Below the pieces are notes generated by a model, which made no database searches, was not told where the DNA came from, and worked only from the letters and a program-made list of their open reading frames with translations. Below are positions 1 through 11,215 of a stretch of DNA of 64,000 nt, in pieces; positions within the stretch are counted from its first letter, which is position 1; each line of letters begins with the position of its first letter. Source of the stretch: Exophiala sp. HKRS030. Taxonomy: Eukaryota > Ascomycota > Eurotiomycetes > Chaetothyriales > Herpotrichiellaceae. The stretch covers positions 186,001-250,000 of the forward strand of contig JAHWDD010000010.1 in NCBI GenBank assembly GCA_023897205.1. The letters are read 5' to 3'. The translations under genes and the position numbers were made by a program.

Positions 1-970
1 ACCAAAGAGCAAACTCCTCGAGAACCCAGAGTCAAAGGAATTCGTAAGCAAGTATTGCGACGGTATCAGAATTGCATATGCCTCGACCCATACACGTTTA
101 GTATCGTATCCATGCAGGAGGTAATTTCGAACTCAGTACCCAGTTGAGACATTGTTGATGAACTGACGGATATGAAAAACAAGTGGAGAGTTATGGAACT
201 TCAATGGCATACATCCAGAGAAGACTGGGCGTTTGGAAGTTGAGGGTGTGTTCGGTTATGATAGCAAAATCTACGGAAGTCGCTGACTCGAACAGATTGG
301 GATGCGAGAGGCTCGACGGAGGACCTTGTCAACACCTACCGAGACTTCGGGCCACAGATACTGGAAGTCTGCAAGTGAGTAGCGATCATAAGGGGAGAGA
401 AAGCATTGTTTCTTACAATGCGTGATGATGCACAGGCAGGCAGAAAATTTGAAACTCTGGAAGTTGATGTTCCGGTCGCCACTGGATACTTGGATTCGGG
501 GGAAAGCTGTACTGATAGGTGATGCGGCGCATCCAATGCTACCTCGTACGTTGCAATGACTTTGCCGGTTTTTATGGTTCTTAACCTAGCCTGGTAGACC
601 AAGGCCAAGGTGGCGCTCAAGGTATTGAAGACGGTGCAGCTTTGGGAATCATCTTTGCGAATGTCACCTCCAAAGATGACATCCCCAGGCTCTTGGGGCT
701 CTTCCAAGAGGTTCGACATGATAGAGCCGCTGCCATTCAATGCCTATCCAACGTTGGCTACGACGAAGCTGGCACAGTTGGGAAGCTTCTTGAGCAGTAT
801 ATTCAAGGGCCAGTGCCCAGTAAGTCACCGAGGAGATATCTTGCATTCTGACTGCTGACATCCGTTCAGAAACGTTCGACGAGATTCATCAGTTCAATTA
901 TGGCCACGATGTGATGCTGGAGGCTGAAGCTGCAGTGATTAAGAGTGGATTGAGACGGGAAAGCTATTAG
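1..970 (+). CDS. FAD-dependent monooxygenase (salicylate hydroxylase-like), 5' partial
   Basis: C-terminal half of a flavoprotein aromatic hydroxylase that begins left of the window. Six exons join in one frame: 1-120, 184-245, 296-374, 436-545, 598-819 and 870-970, with five introns of 50-63 nt. The spliced protein shows the family landmarks in order: YPCRSGELWNF at the first junction, WIRGKAVLIGD, then [21 protein letters not shown], the conserved FAD-ribityl-binding motif. The 546-597 intron must end at the second AG (597) to keep this motif in frame. The family uses NAD(P)H and O2 to hydroxylate aromatic or polyketide substrates in the cytosol; the substrate cannot be told here. All visible exons are intact. 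The stop is TAG at 968-970. Confidence 0.85.
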
Positions 971-1775
971 ATTAGACTGGCAGTGACAGGAATCGAGGAT
1001 CGCGCACAGGTAGAATCGTACTTTGCCACTCAAAGACCTCTCCCTTTCGATGAGAGTGGTTGCTGTACTTTGGCCTGGTCCATGGTCTTACTCCTGTAGT
1101 TACTCCTGTAGTAGAGCGGCGCTTGAATAGAGTCGTCGAGTGCTAAAGTACAAGTATGTTATCTTTACGGAGTACAAAAGATCAGAAAGTCAGACGCATC
1201 CGAGGTGGAAAATGTGAGGGTGAGATCACATGCAAGATAAGATTAGATGTCCAAAAATCACGTGCAACTAAACAACTCCTATCACGTGCTCTCCACTTCT
1301 GCCTCTGTGTCGGTTGTTGTGATTCATCACAAAGATGACGTTGGAATGACACGAAAGGTGGGCTCCCTCTAGTTTCCTCTAGTTCCCCTGTCCTCCGTAG
1401 ATGGTCTCGAGTGGCCTGAATTGATCGAATGGGATCCAAGACTGCGCCACCATCCTCAATATCTCCAGCTGGCATGGTCAACTGGGCACCAAAATCTAGA
1501 AACCCAACAAGGTTGGAGGACCAAGCTCGATCATTACCATTTCATTTCTCCAGCTATCAAAATTATCCTCTGATTCTTCTTGAATTGCTATTCGACACTG
1601 TCTCCCTTGATGCTATACCCAACACTTCGATTTACTTGCGCAATGGGGGACTACGTCGCTGCTCCTCCTCCTCTATCAGCTGGTCGATAGCATTTCAAGC
1701 CACTTGCCACACCTTTCCACCGCGCCCGCATCACCGTCGCATCGAGTCTCGAACCCTCGCGATATAGTCGCCGAT
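971..1775. other. Intergenic 0.8 kb
   Basis: No coding signal. It holds a TACGGAGTA motif at 1166 and a short direct duplication of an ACTCCTGTAGT-type unit near 1090-1112. The right part is the presumed promoter and leader of the gene starting at 1776. Confidence 0.6.
1166..1174 (+). repeat. TACGGAGTA motif copy 1
   Basis: Exact copy of the dispersed intergenic 9-mer, extended to TACGGAGTAC. Confidence 0.8.
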
Positions 1776-4700
1776 ATGAGTATCTTTCACCGACGAAGCA
1801 GGTCTGCGTCGGCCTCGGTATGTGTAGCTCTACCTTCACCCTGCTGTCTTCGTTTTCAATGTGCTGACGTATAATCCCAGCGGCCCCAGGCTCCTGCGTC
1901 CGCATCTGCCCATATGGCTGCGACTCAGGCCTTCCTGGCGAACAGAGCATCTCAGTCTCGGGATAATCTGTCAGCTTCCGCTGCAGCAACTGCTCTCAGG
2001 ACTATGTCGCCTGCCCCTACCCCCGTCGACCAGGTCCAGACCAAGCGCATGATTCAAAGGCAAGCTTCTCTTTCTCAACTTTCTTCTGGATCCGGTCGGG
2101 GAAGATCAAGAGGCGGTCTACAAAGACAACACAGTTATGGTTCCATGACTGAGAGGACATTTAGAACTCCCTCGCCGTCACCTTCGAGACAGCCTTCGCG
2201 TCCGGAGGCTATCCAGGCACCACCTTTGCCGTCAATCCCACAACAATATGCCACTGCTCCAACGGCATCTGGGAAAAAGAAAAAACGTGCATCCAGCCAG
2301 GGTGCTCCTCCGCCGCGAGTATTGTCGCCGCCACCAACACAGCAGACCAACCGAGGACAGAGTCTGGATCGTTTCGGCAATGCCCAACCCGCAGTAGCGA
2401 GCCCAGCAAGCCAGTCGAACAATGTCTTACCACAGGTGCCTGAGCTTGAGCGAACGGATAGCCGCAATTCCATCAATTTCTCCCGACCTTTATCACCACG
2501 ACCGCAATCTCCCCTTCCACAGCTACCTCTAGCAAATGGTGACAGGGTTACGATGAAACCTAGTTCTCAGCCAATTTCGCCGGCGCAAGCTGAAGAGATC
2601 CAGTATGATCTTACACAGACGGCAAATCAGCCAGTCAAGAAGAAGAAAAAGAAGGTTGCGCCCGCAGCGTCTGAAGGCAGTCACCTACACGGCGGGACGA
2701 TGGCCAGCAAACCTGTGGTACACCCTCTGGAACCTGCTTCTGAGCCAGCATCACAGCCACAAGCCCCGGTTGGCGACGAAGGACAGCCCCGGGTTAGAAG
2801 GCGGAAGAAGAAGGCAGCTTTATCCGGTCAAGACACACATTTCCCACCTTCCGACACCTCATCAAGAACGGATTCGGATTCGGATTCAAATGCTGAAAGG
2901 GCTAGAGAAAGACGAGCACAAAGAGCCTCTGGGACACTGGCCAAACAGCCTTCTATAGTAAGGGAGGACTGGGAAGGTGAACAAGAAGAGGAAAGTGGTG
3001 GAGTGCAACCTGCACAGGTTCAGCCAACAATCGAGCAAGACTTCGCTGCTGGTCAAGACTTCATACCGGCACAGAGTAGGCGAGCATATAACACGGCGAA
3101 TGTGTCGAGAAAGATTGAAGAGCCAGCTGCACCCGCAAAAGGAACTACCCAAACAGTCCCAGCAGGATCTCAAGCTCTCAATCCACCAAAGCAGTCCACC
3201 CCCGAGGTTTCGAACAACCTGCAGCTCACGGAACCTCGTCCACCAAGGGAAAATTCTCTCAGTCCTTCTAGGTCCACCAGGTTTTCTGATAGACTATCTT
3301 CCGACCTTGCAGCTGGACGAAAACACGAACCACTCCCGCGGTCTGTCTCCCCAGCGAAATCCGCCCTCAAGCACCATTCACCTAGCCCAGGAGACTCTTC
3401 CCAACGTGTTCGTGGTTCTAGCGTGACCCCGAGCGAATCTTCGGATTTGTCCAGCGCTTCAGTGGATGGTGGTCCCAAACGGAAAAAGTCTGTCCGGGTT
3501 AGCTTCGACGCACAGCCCGAGATTGTAGGCACGTCGGATGGTGTTCAGAGTACAGAGAGTCCGAACAAGGAGAAGAAATCCTGGCTCGGTCTAGGAAAGG
3601 CCAAGCCAACGCTCAATACTATCCCTTCCAATGACGACATGGAGGAGCTCATGAAACCAAGGCCTCAATTGCCTTCGTTCGGCAGTGTCAGGGGTCAGAA
3701 ATTCCGCGACGCAAGTGAGGGGAGTATTTCTCAAAATTTATCGAAGTCTCCCCCATCGTCCATATCTGCTTCGACAAGCAGCCAGTCGCAATCTACTGCG
3801 TCGTCTGTGAATACTTATCCTTCGACGGGAGTCTCGAGCGATTTTGCCGTTGGCGCGATTCTAGCACAAGACATGCAGCACAAGGCGAGTCATGGATCAA
3901 ATGAGCCACTGCCTCCTGAGGTCACCTCGGTACATGGTACCGTCTCGTTCTCTGACTCCGAAAGCGACACATCTGAAAGGGAAGAAGCACCACAAGCTCC
4001 CAGCAGGATGAAGGCAGAGTCAACCGCGCCCACAGCTGTCTCGTCAAAGCCTGCGACTATCAACCAGCAAGTCACACAACCTGAGCTTGTTGGACAAGTA
4101 GATTCACCAGTCGAATTGCCAGTTGTGTCTGTCTCACCTCCCACTCCCAAGCCCGAGGATCAATGGGAGGTTGAATTACCAGGAGGCTTTCCGGTGTCCC
4201 ATGAAGCTCTCGCCCAACTCGGTGAATCTCAGAAGGAATCCAAAGAGCCTGGGGCAGAACCAGGTGATACTACGGAAAGCGAATCAGATAATGAGAGTAT
4301 TTACAGCGATGCTGCAGAAGACCCTGCCGAACTTGATGGAACGGGATTCGGCTCCATCGATGCTATTGTTGACAGCCCGATGGCAACATCTGCACCAACA
4401 GGCATCGCTTCTCCGCCTGAAAGTCCACTCGCGCATGTTCCAGTGTCACGACCCCAACCGGTCTCAGTAGGCTCTTGGGAGCAGACTCAGGCACGATGGC
4501 GCGACCTTGCAGAGCAATCGAGAAGAGCGCCTGCGCCAGTCTCATCACAGCCAATTTCAGCGGATCAGGCCGAACTTCCAGTCAAAACATCCACAGATAT
4601 AGCCTCACCAAGTCAGGCGGCACCTGTGCAGCAAAGTCTACCCGCTCAGCAGAAACCTTCCAAACCGAGGCCGAAGAAGACACCTGCCGCTATAGCTGCT

Positions 4701-6167
4701 AGAGCCTCTGTTCCAGGCACCGCCGTTGCTGTAAAGCAACCAGTGGATTCCCCACGACGCAAGAAGAATCAGCCTTCCGCCTACCCAAACGTTGCCTCAG
4801 CTCAACCCGGTGCACCTCCTGGGCCGGCTTCGCATTTCCGACATTCCATGAGAGCGGCTTCTCCAGTTGACACTGAGCTGACGATGCGCAGATCTATGCG
4901 GAATCGCAACTCTATGCCGGCTCCTGCACCCGTCTCTCAGCAACAGCGACCATCAACTGCTCCTTCGCACGCCTCCACGCAGCCGAGAGCAGCTCTACAA
5001 AAGAAGCACATCCCTCCTGCCTCCCTGTCGACTTCTGCTGCAGCAACTGTGTCAGCACCACGAGCAGCACCCGTCCAACCTACGAGTACGAATGACAGTG
5101 ACTCAGAAAGTTCATTTAGGAAAGCTCGCAGAAGTAAGTCCACAGCGGGTGGCAAGTATACGATGCGTCGCAGCATGAGAGGTGCTTCAGATGCTACCTT
5201 ACGCGATGATGGGCGTAACGGAGTCCGATCAGTCTCACCAGTGGGCCGACGGCCCTTCTCTTCGGGTGGTGGGCAGCACACAATGCGTGCTTCAATGAGA
5301 GGATCCGTTGACAGCTCGGTTCCCACCCTACGCGGGTCGACTGAAGCAAAAAGATCATCTTCTTTATTTGGACGACGACAAGAAAGCGTTCCTCCGGTGC
5401 CTCAAGCAACCATGGCGAAGCATCGCTCTCGATTCTCGGTTGACTCCGACGATGAGGACGACCGTCCCAAACCTGGGAAGTGGCTGTCACGATTCGCTGC
5501 CGATAGTGACGACGAAGATGACTTGACTCCTGTTCGTGGAATACCGCGGCGAGCTGGAGACAACGATTCGACCGACCTAGAAGACAGCTCAGACGAAGAG
5601 AGACCAAAGACCCCCATTCAACCAGCCAGGCTTCAGATCCCTCAGAACGTCATGTCGCCTGCGAGGAGTGAAGCAATATCACCTAATACCGAGAAGAAAC
5701 GAGGCCTATTTGGACGACTGCGAGGCAAGAAGCAGAAGGAGGAAGCGCCATCTCCCATTGTCGAATCACCACAAATGCCTACCTCGAGCGATCTTTCGAA
5801 GCCGGCGAATCTCGGCTTCTCATCCAAAGCAGAACGAGATCGAATGATTGAGCAAACTCGAGCCCGATTGGAAGCTGCTCAGTCACCGTCGCAACCGGCA
5901 CATCAGACGCACCACAAACTCCAACGACGTCAGGGGCCTCAACGGATTATGAGTGACTCGTGGCCTCTCCCTCCGAAGATTCCAGAGAACGAGGAAAATA
6001 TGGACATTCGACCTAACACAGCCGACGGGCCGCCAATGCGTAACGGGTCGACACGGCTTAACCGAGGCAGTATGCGAACACAAGAGGTCCCCCTGGAGCC
6101 AATTGGGCGAGGTGGGAAAAAGAAAAGATTCCCTATGTTGCGAAAAGCCTTTGGGCTGAAAGATTGA
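1776..6167 (+). CDS. Large disordered Ser/Pro-rich protein with basic C terminus
   Basis: Predicted 1,442 aa, two exons. The long second exon is open from 1881. I place the start upstream at ATG 1776: exon 1776-1817 reads MSIFHRRSRSASAS and splices across a 63-nt intron (1818-1880, GTATGT..CCCAG, branch GTGCTGAC) in frame to RPQAPASASAH. No enzyme domain is recognisable. The protein is low complexity, with several KKKKK/RRKKK patches. Near the C terminus it has three TMRxSMR boxes (Met codons at residues about 1016, 1109 and 1149), two DSDDEDD boxes (about 1202 and 1222) and a final conserved-looking basic end, KKKRFPMLRKAFGLKD. This suggests a phospho-regulated nuclear or cortical scaffold, but that is inference. 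Function unknown. Confidence 0.8.
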
Positions 6168-7397
6168 GAGTGGTGGCTGCCCAAATCCAAGCCACCATTT
6201 CGCAATAGAATACACACATGCCTCTACGGCACCGACTCATGAGTTTTGTTTCCTTGTGTGCGTTTTTTCTATATCTACGTTATTTGATTGGATCAAGCAT
6301 GATATGTATGATGGGACAAAGGAGGCCGAGCAATCTGGAATGGGCAGGGTTTTCGCAAAAATGGTGCTTGATCGTAAGCTGATTTTGCGGAAGTACAGTA
6401 CACATATGGAGGCAGATGTTCTTAGAAAACAGTGCTGCATAGTAAATATCTAATCAGTAATCATGTACGAGTAACAAACAGCATACCAGAGGGTTCATAT
6501 TTAGATACGAGCGTGACTTTGAACATGTGTTCGTGTCCGCATTGAGGAGTGTCCGTGGAGAAGCTCGCTATATTGAGGTATTTACTTACCCTACAGTCCT
6601 CCGTACATTCAGTGAGGCTCGGAGCACAGTGCTCCGTGTGGGTGGCCACTTTCCTGGTCTGTTCTTCTGTACAGCCAGTGGTTATAAGTGCATTCTAACT
6701 CCTCTGGGACAATGGCGGGAAGACTATGATGGAAAGCTGAGTCACGTTCATGACTTGAGGTAATCGTAGGGGTCTGATGATGATGATTAACAGAGGGTAT
6801 GATCAGAACATGTGAAAAGGTGGGAATCTGAGGTAAGGATGAAGGTGGTATTCCGTATCAGTACCTGGAACTGAGCTGTCAAGAGGTCTCGACAGCGCAT
6901 CAATTGATCAACTGATTGGTGTTCATTGATACAGAATAATAATGAGTGCCATTGGGAATATCTGTCCTCGACTGACTGCATGGAGCGTTCTTGTGGATTG
7001 TGTTGAGACGCTCGATCCAAGCCGGTTAATTTCCAGGTCAACGGATTGACGGGTACTTTAGGTAGCAAATACGAGTCCTTGTCCTCCGTAAGGGCTTCGG
7101 AAGAACTGAGATGGTTAATCCGGATTTACCCTGGAGCGACGCCCCTCGCTGCTATTTTCCCCCACCACTTATCATCACTACGGGCTTCCATTTGAGGGAG
7201 TTTCGCATTGTTTCTGCCCCGCCATATTCGTCACAGGCCTCTGGTTTCAAAAAAGCGCCATTTCTTTAAAAACACCGTCCGTCCCGTCTGCTCTTGCTGT
7301 ACAATTTTTTGCCTTTTCATTAAAACACCTCTGCAAACCACCTTTACCAGATCCGTTCTTGCATCGGTTCAATACCAAATACCAGACCATAACCAAC
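6168..7397. other. Intergenic 1.2 kb
   Basis: 3' region of the disordered-protein gene and promoter of transaldolase. No ORF with recognisable protein. Pyrimidine-rich stretches from about 7260 to 7397 lead into the transaldolase start, as is usual for highly expressed fungal genes. Confidence 0.6.
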
Positions 7398-8580
7398 ATG
7401 TCTTCCTCTCTCGATCAACTCAAAGCCTGTGGCACCGTATGTCCCTCAACTCCGCTCCGCTCCCTCCGGCTGAGCATCTCCGGATATAGCTAACATGCAT
7501 GCCTTGCTTTCTAGACTGTCGTCTGCGATTCTGGTGATTTCCACACCATTGAGAAATACAAGCCTCAAGATGCCACCACGAACCCTTCTCTCATCCTCGC
7601 CGCCTCCAAGAAGCCCGAATACGCCAAGCTGATCGACCCGGCGGTCGAGTATGGCAAGAAGCACGTACGTTTCTGACCACGTTCTGATGATGGGAGAAGC
7701 CAGAAAAGATTGACACTTCAATACAGGGCAAGACCGTTGACGAGCAGGTCGATGCCACTCTTGACCGACTCTTGGTCGAGTTTGGCAAGGAAATCTTGCA
7801 GATTGTCCCTGGCAAGGTCTCCACAGAAGTCGATGCTCGATTCTCCTTTGACACAAAGGCTTCCGTGGAGAAGGCTCGCCACATCATCGAGGTAAGACCA
7901 GGCTTTCGTTGTGCTTCGAAATACGCATGTTCCGCGCTGACATGGGAATTGACCAGCTCTACAAATCCATCGGCATTGACAAGTCTCGTGTCCTGATCAA
8001 GATTGCATCCACATGGGAAGGTATCAAGGCCGCGGAGATTCTACAAAAGGAAGGAATCAACTGCAACTTGACCCTCATGTTTTCTCTTGTCCAGGCCATC
8101 GCTGCCGCTGAAGCCGGAGCCTTCCTCATCTCCCCCTTCGTCGGCCGTATCCTTGATTGGTACAAGGCTGCCATGAAGAAGGATTTCCCTGCCAGCGAAG
8201 ATCCAGGTGTCAAGAGCGTTCACTCCATCTTTAACTACTACAAGAAGTACGGCTACAACACCATCGTCATGGGTGCGTCCTTCCGAAACATCGGTGAGAT
8301 CACCGAGTTGGCCGGTTGCGATTACTTGACCATCTCACCCAACCTTTTGGAGGATCTGTACAACTCGAAAGATGCCGTTCCTAAGAAGCTGGATGCCAAG
8401 GCTGCCAGCTCTCTGGACATCCAGAAGAAGAGCTACATCAGTGACGAAGCTACCTTCCGTTTCGACTTCAATGAGGAACAAATGGCTGTCGAAAAGCTCC
8501 GTGAGGGTATCAGCAAGTTCGCCGCCGATGCCGTCACGTTGAAGGGCATCCTGCGAGAAAAGATCGAGAAGAGCTCTTAA
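7398..8580 (+). CDS. TAL1: Transaldolase
   Basis: Cytosolic enzyme of the non-oxidative pentose phosphate pathway. It moves a dihydroxyacetone unit from sedoheptulose 7-phosphate to glyceraldehyde 3-phosphate, giving erythrose 4-phosphate and fructose 6-phosphate. Four exons: 7398-7436, 7515-7664, 7727-7891 and 7957-8580, encoding 325 aa, the usual length. Landmarks: [20 protein letters not shown] with TNPSLIL near the N terminus, then [12 protein letters not shown] carrying the Schiff-base lysine, [24 protein letters not shown], and [11 protein letters not shown]. The start lies in [13 protein letters not shown], the typical fungal N terminus. Introns are 62-78 nt and all are in the 5' third. 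Confidence 0.97.
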
Positions 8581-8728
8581 GGTTCTTGAGATTGTTAGCA
8601 GCTACCTATTTGGACCTGATATCAGATTGTGGATGTGTGTGTGTCGATTGGTTGGGTTTTTGAAGTGACGACCATTTCGTGGAAACGACTTTCTTTCACC
8701 AAGACACCCCGAAAAATTTCATACTAGG

Positions 8729-8737
8729 TACTCCGTA
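8729..8737 (-). repeat. TACGGAGTA motif copy 2
   Basis: Exact copy, read as TACTCCGTA on the plus strand, 150 bp downstream of the transaldolase stop. Confidence 0.8.
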
Positions 8738-9629
8738 TTAGATTGGGCATTTGGCATGACAAGTACGAAATTTGAATTGAATCCAGCTACGAAGTACTTT
8801 GTATGGGATTCATTGAATATTGCTACGTATCCGTGTCGAGTACATATTTCATCAGGATTTGATTATAGCAATCCTCATGCTCATGTTCTTCTTTGTTACT
8901 GTTACTTGGGCAAAGTCTTTTGCCACCATGTTCGTATCATGATGGATTTCGCAGTCTCATCTATCGCCTTACGATGCTTGTCCGGAGGACTTGCTCCGAC
9001 TCGCATGGGAAAGTCGTCGGCAAACCTTCCTGATGTAATGTTTGCCACTAACATGACATAATGGGGGACTAACATCAGGTACCCTGGTATTTGACTCTGT
9101 ACGGTCTACATATCCCACCTTATCCTCGTGAATCCAAAGTTATGAACCGAAATTCTTGTTAATCCAGAATAGAGCTTTGACGACTAGGCAATGCTTCCTC
9201 CGTTGTTGTGGAGTACCGTGGACAAAACATATGTGACCAACCACAATACCGGAAAGATTGTTCGTCCGACTCGATCTCCGACTTATCGGACTCAGATCAC
9301 GAACATTCATCGTTGGCTACTGCAGTATCCACACGTGGTGAGTGGCATATTGGACCAATGTAGGCGTGGAAGAACTTGCCCTGGAGAATAGAGTAAGTGC
9401 GATATCGTACAACTGACCCCTGACAGACAAGGTGAGTCGGGAGAATTGGGAGCACCGTCGGGGCCCCTTGACTTTGCCTTTGCGAAATCACGTCGTCGAG
9501 AAACAACAAAGTACGGTGGATTTGTTCTTTTAGGCACAAGTATAAGAGTCGATGTTGAGACCACGGACATGGGTGAAGACATACACCACTACAGCACTTT
9601 ACTTAACTCTGCTCTACTACCACTGACAG

Positions 9630-9672
9630 CAATACAATACAATACAACACAACACAACACAACACAACACAC
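9630..9672 (+). repeat. AATAC/AACAC pentanucleotide microsatellite
   Basis: Three AATAC-type units run into about five AACAC units. It lies 61-103 bp upstream of the NmrA-like ATG, so it is probably in the 5' leader or core promoter. Confidence 0.85.
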
Positions 9673-9732
9673 CAACCGTCTACCAAGTTCCTCCCTGTCA
9701 CGCGTAGATAGACACCAAAATTGAGAACGAAC

Positions 9733-10949
9733 ATGTCCAAAACAATCGCGGTTCTCGGTGCGACAGGGACACAGGTTAGTCACTTGTATTGCTCCTACTA
9801 CTACTACTGTCACGCTGTGCCTACACCTTCATCACCTCTTGTGTATTCTAGAACCCTAATATTATATATCATTCACAGGGCGGTTCCGTTGTCCGCACCT
9901 TTCTCACCCTCCCCGGCTGGAAAGTGCGAGCCATAACGCGCACCCCATCGTCTCTTGCAGCTCAGAACCTTGCCTCGTCCGGTGCAGAAGTGGTCCGAGC
10001 TGACTTGGACGACCCCAAGTCTCTCGACGCCGCGTTTTTCGGAGCACACGCCATCTTCGCCGTCACCGACTTTTGGCAATTCGCTCAATCTCCCAAGACG
10101 CACGAACTCGCCGCCAAAGAGGGCATCACGTGGAACGAGGCCGCCTACCGCCTCGAAGCCCAGCACGGATTCAACATCATGGATGCAGCCGCTAGAGCCT
10201 GTGCGGGTGTCACGACCGCAGAAGGTGAAGGTGAAGGTGACTGTGTCCTGGAACGACTCGTGTTCAGTTCCTTGAGTGGGGCCAGACGGGCAAGCAAGGG
10301 CAAGAACAGTTGGGTCTACCACTTTGACAGCAAGAGGCGCGTGGTGGACTATCTTGCCGAAAAGGCCTCGGGTGGTGGTCCCGTGAGTGGTGGTGGTCAG
10401 GAAGACCAACGACAATACCAACAAATCTACAAGGCCCTGCTGGACCGTACGAGTTATGTACAGATAGGGTGGTTCCTGGACAATTGGAGCAAGAATCCGC
10501 TCCTCATGCCCAAGAAGGACGAAACGGGAATATACACTTTCAAATGGATCGGGTCTCCTTCGTCCGCCCCGCAGCACCTCCTCCCTTTCACCCACCCTCC
10601 CACCGACACGGGGGCGTTCGTCGAGGCCCTCGTGCTCAAGGCGCCACCAGGCACGACCATGTTGGGAGTTTCCGACCTCATGGGTTACTCCGAGTTCGTG
10701 GACAGATGGGCCGCGTTCCACGGCGTCGAGGCCCGGCTCGACCACCTGTCCGTCGAGGACCTGGACGCCATGATGCCCGGAGGGTTCGGGATCGAGGTGG
10801 CGCAGACCTCGGCCTACGTCGCCGAGTTTGGCTGGGACGGCGGCGAGGGCGCCGTCATGCCGGAGAGCGTCGGCGTCGACCCGGCCCAACTCACGGGCGT
10901 GGACGAGTACATCCGCACCGCGGATTGGAAGGTCGTGTTTGAACAGTGA
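9733..10949 (+). CDS. NmrA-like NAD(P)-binding protein
   Basis: Predicted 370 aa of the NmrA-like atypical short-chain dehydrogenase family, many of which act as redox sensors or regulators rather than enzymes. Exon 1 (9733-9774) encodes MSKTIAVLGATGTQ. A 104-nt intron (9775-9878) follows, then GGSVVRTFLTLPGW, which completes the GATGTQGG Rossmann glycine motif. Next come RAITRTPSS, ADLDDPKSLDAAF and GAHAIFAVTDFW, the standard NmrA order. A Gly-rich insert (GGGPVSGGGQ) interrupts the middle. The coding region is GC-rich, with strong third-position bias that opens a long antisense reading frame. A role in nitrogen control is not implied: the family is broad. The exact ligand is unknown. Confidence 0.85.
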
Positions 10950-11215
10950 GTTGTTGTTTACCTCACATTACGGACCAACTCTCCAAGCACCTAATATAGA
11001 GTGACCAATATATCCTACTGAATTTACCCACCTGGGCAACAAGACGACAATGAGATACTTTACTAAAAAGAAATCGCCTCAAATCTGTTCGTTCGTAGGG
11101 ACACTACTGCACCTTTGAGAGAAGTACACCGACCAGATTGACAAGTCATTATTGGAATTAATATAAGAATGATCTGGTCTTCAAGTTTCAAGCCTGCATG
11201 CCTCGACCATCACAA

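Larger units (their letters stand above)
8581..9732. other. Intergenic 1.15 kb
   Basis: Transaldolase 3' region and NmrA-like gene promoter. It contains a TACTCCGTA motif (8729) and the AACAC pentanucleotide repeat (9630-9672). No coding exon is supported. Confidence 0.6.

Noticed and set aside
1..970. Pseudogene interpretation of the monooxygenase fragment
   Set aside because: Apparent stops disappear when five short introns with proper ends are removed; all exons join in one frame with intact motifs.
9873..10889. 338-codon minus-strand frame opposite the NmrA-like gene
   Set aside because: Antisense shadow of the biased NmrA-like coding sequence; no recognisable protein features.
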